Shown piece after piece: positions 6,748-8,670 of a DNA stretch of 8,670 bases; position 1 is the stretch's first letter, and every line of letters starts with the position of its first letter. This DNA comes from Sphingomonas sp. (GTDB taxonomy: Bacteria > Pseudomonadota > Alphaproteobacteria > Sphingomonadales > Sphingomonadaceae), in contig JAPJRE010000157.1 of assembly GCA_030824725.1 (NCBI GenBank), forward strand, positions 1 to 8,670, written 5' to 3'. Position numbers and translations under genes: made by a program. Below the pieces are notes generated by a model that saw only the letters and a program-made list of their open reading frames with translations, did no database searches and was not told the DNA's origin.

Positions 6748-6959
6748 GCCGGCCGTCACCTTCTGCAGTCGCCGCCAAGGTGCGGCCCCGGGGCTTGCCC
6801 GCCGGATAACGGAATTACCTGTATAAGTACGTATAAATGTAAAGATGCCGGGATAGGGTGAAGCATGCCGAACTGTATCGCCCATTCCGCCTTCCCGCCC
6901 TTCTCCCGCGCGCATGTCGCGCTGCTCGCCGATTTCCGCCTGTCCTTGGAGACCGCAGC
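6748..6959. promoter_or_regulatory. Divergent intergenic region between the c-di-GMP and phosphatase genes
   Basis: If the c-di-GMP gene starts at 6747, these 212 bases are noncoding. Their most striking part is the AT-rich block 6812-6845, which contains an imperfect palindrome. A possible minus-strand promoter is TTTACA (6843-6838), an 18-base spacer, then GGTAAT (6819-6814). On the plus strand there are TATAAG (6822-6827) and TATAAA (6832-6837) but no good -35 at the right distance. The phosphatase ribosome site GGAG is at 6948-6951. Confidence 0.5.
6815..6842. promoter_or_regulatory. AT-rich 28-bp imperfect palindrome, possible operator
   Basis: The two halves are centred on GTAC (6827-6830), and 11 of 14 positions are symmetric. 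The outer ends are TTAC and GTAA, the inner parts TATA on each side. The same bases also read as a tandem 10-mer repeat, GTATAAGTAC then GTATAAATGT. Its base composition differs sharply from its surroundings, and it lies between divergent genes. The binding protein is unknown. Confidence 0.5.
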
Positions 6960-7718
6960 ATGATCCGCGGCGGTATGCTGGCAGCGCTCGTCCTGTCGAT
7001 TTCCGGCGTCCAAGCCGGCGACAGCGGCCCCTATCTGCCCGCGGATCGCTATCCGGACGGCATGGCCATCCTGCCGCCGCCCCCGGTACAGGGCAGCCCG
7101 GCGGCTGCGCTCGACATGGCGGTGTTCCGCGCAACACGGGCGCTGCAGGGTACGCCGCGCTGGGCGATCGCGGCCGACGACGTGACCAACGATCCGCTCA
7201 CGCGCAATGCCTGTGCCATGGGCATGCAGCTGGACGCGCGCCGTGCGCCCGCACTGGCGCGGCTGCTCCATCGCGCGGGGACTGGCCCGGTGGTGGGGAA
7301 GGTCAAGCAAGCCTATCAGGTGCCGCGCCCCTATCTGCGCGAGGACGGGCCAATCTGCGAGGCGAAGACCGCGCATCTGGCCGCCAATGGCGACTATCCC
7401 TCGGGCCACACCGCCAATGGCTGGCTGGAAGCCGAGATCCTCGCCCAGGTGATGCCGGACAAGGCGACCACCATCCTGGCGCGCGGCCGGGCCTATGGCG
7501 AGAGCCGGGCGATCTGCGGCTCGCACAGCAAGAGCGCAGTAGAGGCGGGCTACATGGCCGGCGCATCCGTGTTCACCGTATTGCAGACGTCTCCCGCCTA
7601 TCAGGCCGATCTTGCTGCGGCACGCCGCGAAGTGTCGCAGCTGCGATCCACCGCGCCGCTGCCGGATGGGAAAGTCTGCGCGGCCGAAGCCGCGGCGCTC
7701 CAGGTGCGCCCCTGGTGA
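6960..7718 (+). CDS. Secreted PAP2-family class A acid phosphatase-like protein
   Basis: A 252-residue protein, matching the roughly 250 residues of PhoN/PhoC-type class A nonspecific acid phosphatases, which hydrolyse phosphomonoesters in the periplasm. Residues 1-19 form a short signal peptide ending VQA before Gly20. The PAP2 signature is present: Lys116-X6-Arg123-Pro124, then PSGH at 147-150, then Ser182-Arg183-X5-His189. His189 is the expected nucleophile and His150 the expected acid. The final motif position is unusual: the aspartate four residues after the nucleophile is Ala193, with Glu195 two residues on. Four cysteines (85, 133, 186, 240) may form disulfides. The ATG at 6960 is supported by GGAG at 6948-6951, eight bases upstream, and by the signal peptide; the open frame back to 6858 is rejected. 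It is divergent from the c-di-GMP gene and 59 bases upstream of the DUF5690 gene, possibly cotranscribed. Substrate not determinable; phosphatase activity likely but not certain given Ala193. Confidence 0.92.
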   Translation: MIRGGMLAALVLSISGVQAGDSGPYLPADRYPDGMAILPPPPVQGSPAAALDMAVFRATRALQGTPRWAIAADDVTNDPLTRNACAMGMQLDARRAPALARLLHRAGTGPVVGKVKQAYQVPRPYLREDGPICEAKTAHLAANGDYPSGHTANGWLEAEILAQVMPDKATTILARGRAYGESRAICGSHSKSAVEAGYMAGASVFTVLQTSPAYQADLAAARREVSQLRSTAPLPDGKVCAAEAAALQVRPW

Positions 7719-7777
7719 GGGCCGTTTGACCGCCATGTCATGAAGCCGACGCGCGGCGAGGTCACAAGCGCCCTCCG

Positions 7778-8670
7778 ATGAGCACTCCCGATGGCCGTAG
7801 CGGGGCCTCCTCCGTGACGCGAAGTGCCTCCGGCTTCGCGCTGTTCCTGGGCGGGCTCGCCGCGTTCGGCGCCTATTTCGCGATGTATGCCTTTCGCAAG
7901 CCGTTCGCGGTGGCGACCTATGTAGACGTCGGCGGCTGGCATTTCGCCATCGAGTACAAGACCGCGCTGCTGATCGCGCAGGTCCTCGGCTATGCGGTGT
8001 CGAAGTTCCTCGGCGTGCGGATCATCTCTGAGGCCGGGCGGCACGGGCGTGCACGCGCGATCCTGGGGCTGATCGGCGCATCCTGGCTGGCCCTCATCCT
8101 GTTCGCGCTGCTGCCAGCGCCCTGGAACGTCGCATGCCTGTTTCTCAACGGGCTGCCGCTCGGGCTGATCTGGGGCATGGTGTTCAGCTATGTCGAGGGG
8201 CGGCGCGCCTCGGAACTGCTGGGTGCGATGCTGTGCGCCAGCTTCATCCTGTCGACCGGCGTGGTGAAATCGGTGGCGATGCTGCTGATGGCGGCGGGCG
8301 TGGCGGCGAGCTGGATGCCGGCGGCGACGGGATTGGTGTTCGCGCCGCTGCTGCTGCTCTCGCTGTGGCAGTTGGAGCGCCTGCCGCCGCCCGATGCGCG
8401 GGATGAAGCCGAGCGCACCAAGCGCCGGCCGATGCACGCGGCCGATCGCGCCGCCTTCCTGCGCGCCCATGGCACGACGCTGGTCCTGCTGGTGCTCGGC
8501 TATGTGCTGCTCACCGCGCTGCGCGACGTGCGCGATGCCTATACGACCGAGCTGTGGACGGCATTGGGCTATGGCGGCGATGCCGGGGTGTTCTCGGCGA
8601 GCGAGCTGCCGGTCGCGCTGCTGACGCTCGTTGCGCTCGCCCTGCTGATGCTGATTCGCGACAATCTACG
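7778..8670 (+). CDS. DUF5690/MFS-like membrane transporter (partial, C-terminus outside window)
   Basis: 297 codons are visible with no stop; the gene runs off the right edge. From memory the N-terminal half matches the DUF5690 family, which belongs to the MFS fold: YAFRKPF at 37-43, then YKTALLIAQVLGYAVSKFLG at 60-79 and RIISE at 81-85. I count about six hydrophobic segments, then a charged loop (about 200-230, rich in Arg, Asp and Glu), then further helices, consistent with a two-half transporter cut during its second half. The Tyr-x-x-Arg-Lys pattern in TM1 recalls organophosphate:phosphate antiporters such as GlpT and UhpC. This hints at phosphorylated substrates but is only a resemblance. 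The ATG at 7778 is the first in the frame after a stop at 7727; its ribosome site is weak (GAGGT about 15 bases upstream), suggesting cotranscription with the phosphatase gene. No transport substrate is established for this family to my knowledge. Confidence 0.83.
   Translation, partial: MSTPDGRSGASSVTRSASGFALFLGGLAAFGAYFAMYAFRKPFAVATYVDVGGWHFAIEYKTALLIAQVLGYAVSKFLGVRIISEAGRHGRARAILGLIGASWLALILFALLPAPWNVACLFLNGLPLGLIWGMVFSYVEGRRASELLGAMLCASFILSTGVVKSVAMLLMAAGVAASWMPAATGLVFAPLLLLSLWQLERLPPPDARDEAERTKRRPMHAADRAAFLRAHGTTLVLLVLGYVLLTALRDVRDAYTTELWTALGYGGDAGVFSASELPVALLTLVALALLMLIRDNL

Noticed and set aside
6815..6842. The palindrome as a LuxR-type lux box
   Set aside because: The left half ACCTGTA resembles one half-site, but the right half does not mirror it, and no luxI/luxR gene is in the window.
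5026..6861. A 611-codon open frame on the plus strand opposite the c-di-GMP gene
   Set aside because: Antisense shadow; the opposite strand holds intact GAF, GGDEF and EAL domains.
6756..7736. A 326-codon minus-strand frame covering the phosphatase
   Set aside because: No domain or ribosome site; the plus-strand frame carries a signal peptide and the PAP2 motifs.
7601..8470. A 289-codon minus-strand frame opposite the DUF5690 gene
   Set aside because: Translation is dominated by Arg, Gln, His and Ala repeats typical of antisense to hydrophobic GC-rich coding sequence.

Overview
The window is GC-rich, with a strong preference for G or C at third codon positions. It carries a TonB-dependent receptor, a periplasmic EF-hand protein and a GAF-GGDEF-EAL signalling protein. 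This combination and codon use fit an alphaproteobacterium, most likely a sphingomonad. That placement is inferred from gene style only; there is no rRNA or other marker here.

Layout, left to right: (1) 1-444, minus strand: secreted EF-hand calcium-binding protein, cut off at its C-terminus by the window edge. (2) 569-1783, minus strand: complete 12-helix MFS transporter of the TetA-like drug:H+ antiporter group. (3) 1784-2097: 314-base divergent intergenic region with a good sigma-70-like promoter and a leader hairpin for the next gene. (4) 2098-4830, plus strand: complete 910-residue TonB-dependent outer-membrane receptor, followed by two tandem hairpins, the second a textbook intrinsic terminator. 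(5) 4903-6747, minus strand: soluble GAF-GGDEF-EAL protein of c-di-GMP metabolism, convergent with the receptor. (6) about 6748-6959: divergent intergenic region with an unusually AT-rich imperfect palindrome. (7) 6960-7718, plus strand: secreted class A acid phosphatase-like PAP2 protein. (8) 7778-8670, plus strand: DUF5690/MFS-like membrane protein, cut off by the right edge.

Functionally there are three loose units. The receptor and the divergent MFS pump share an intergenic region. The c-di-GMP protein stands alone but is divergent from the phosphatase. The phosphatase and the DUF5690 transporter are collinear, 59 bases apart, and could form a small phosphate-ester module. I see no CRISPR array, tRNA, rRNA, insertion sequence or phage gene. 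No clearly new multi-gene system is evident. The best leads are the palindrome between the c-di-GMP gene and the phosphatase, the phosphatase's missing motif aspartate, and the pairing of the phosphatase with DUF5690. Several long open frames antisense to the real genes are shadows caused by high GC content.
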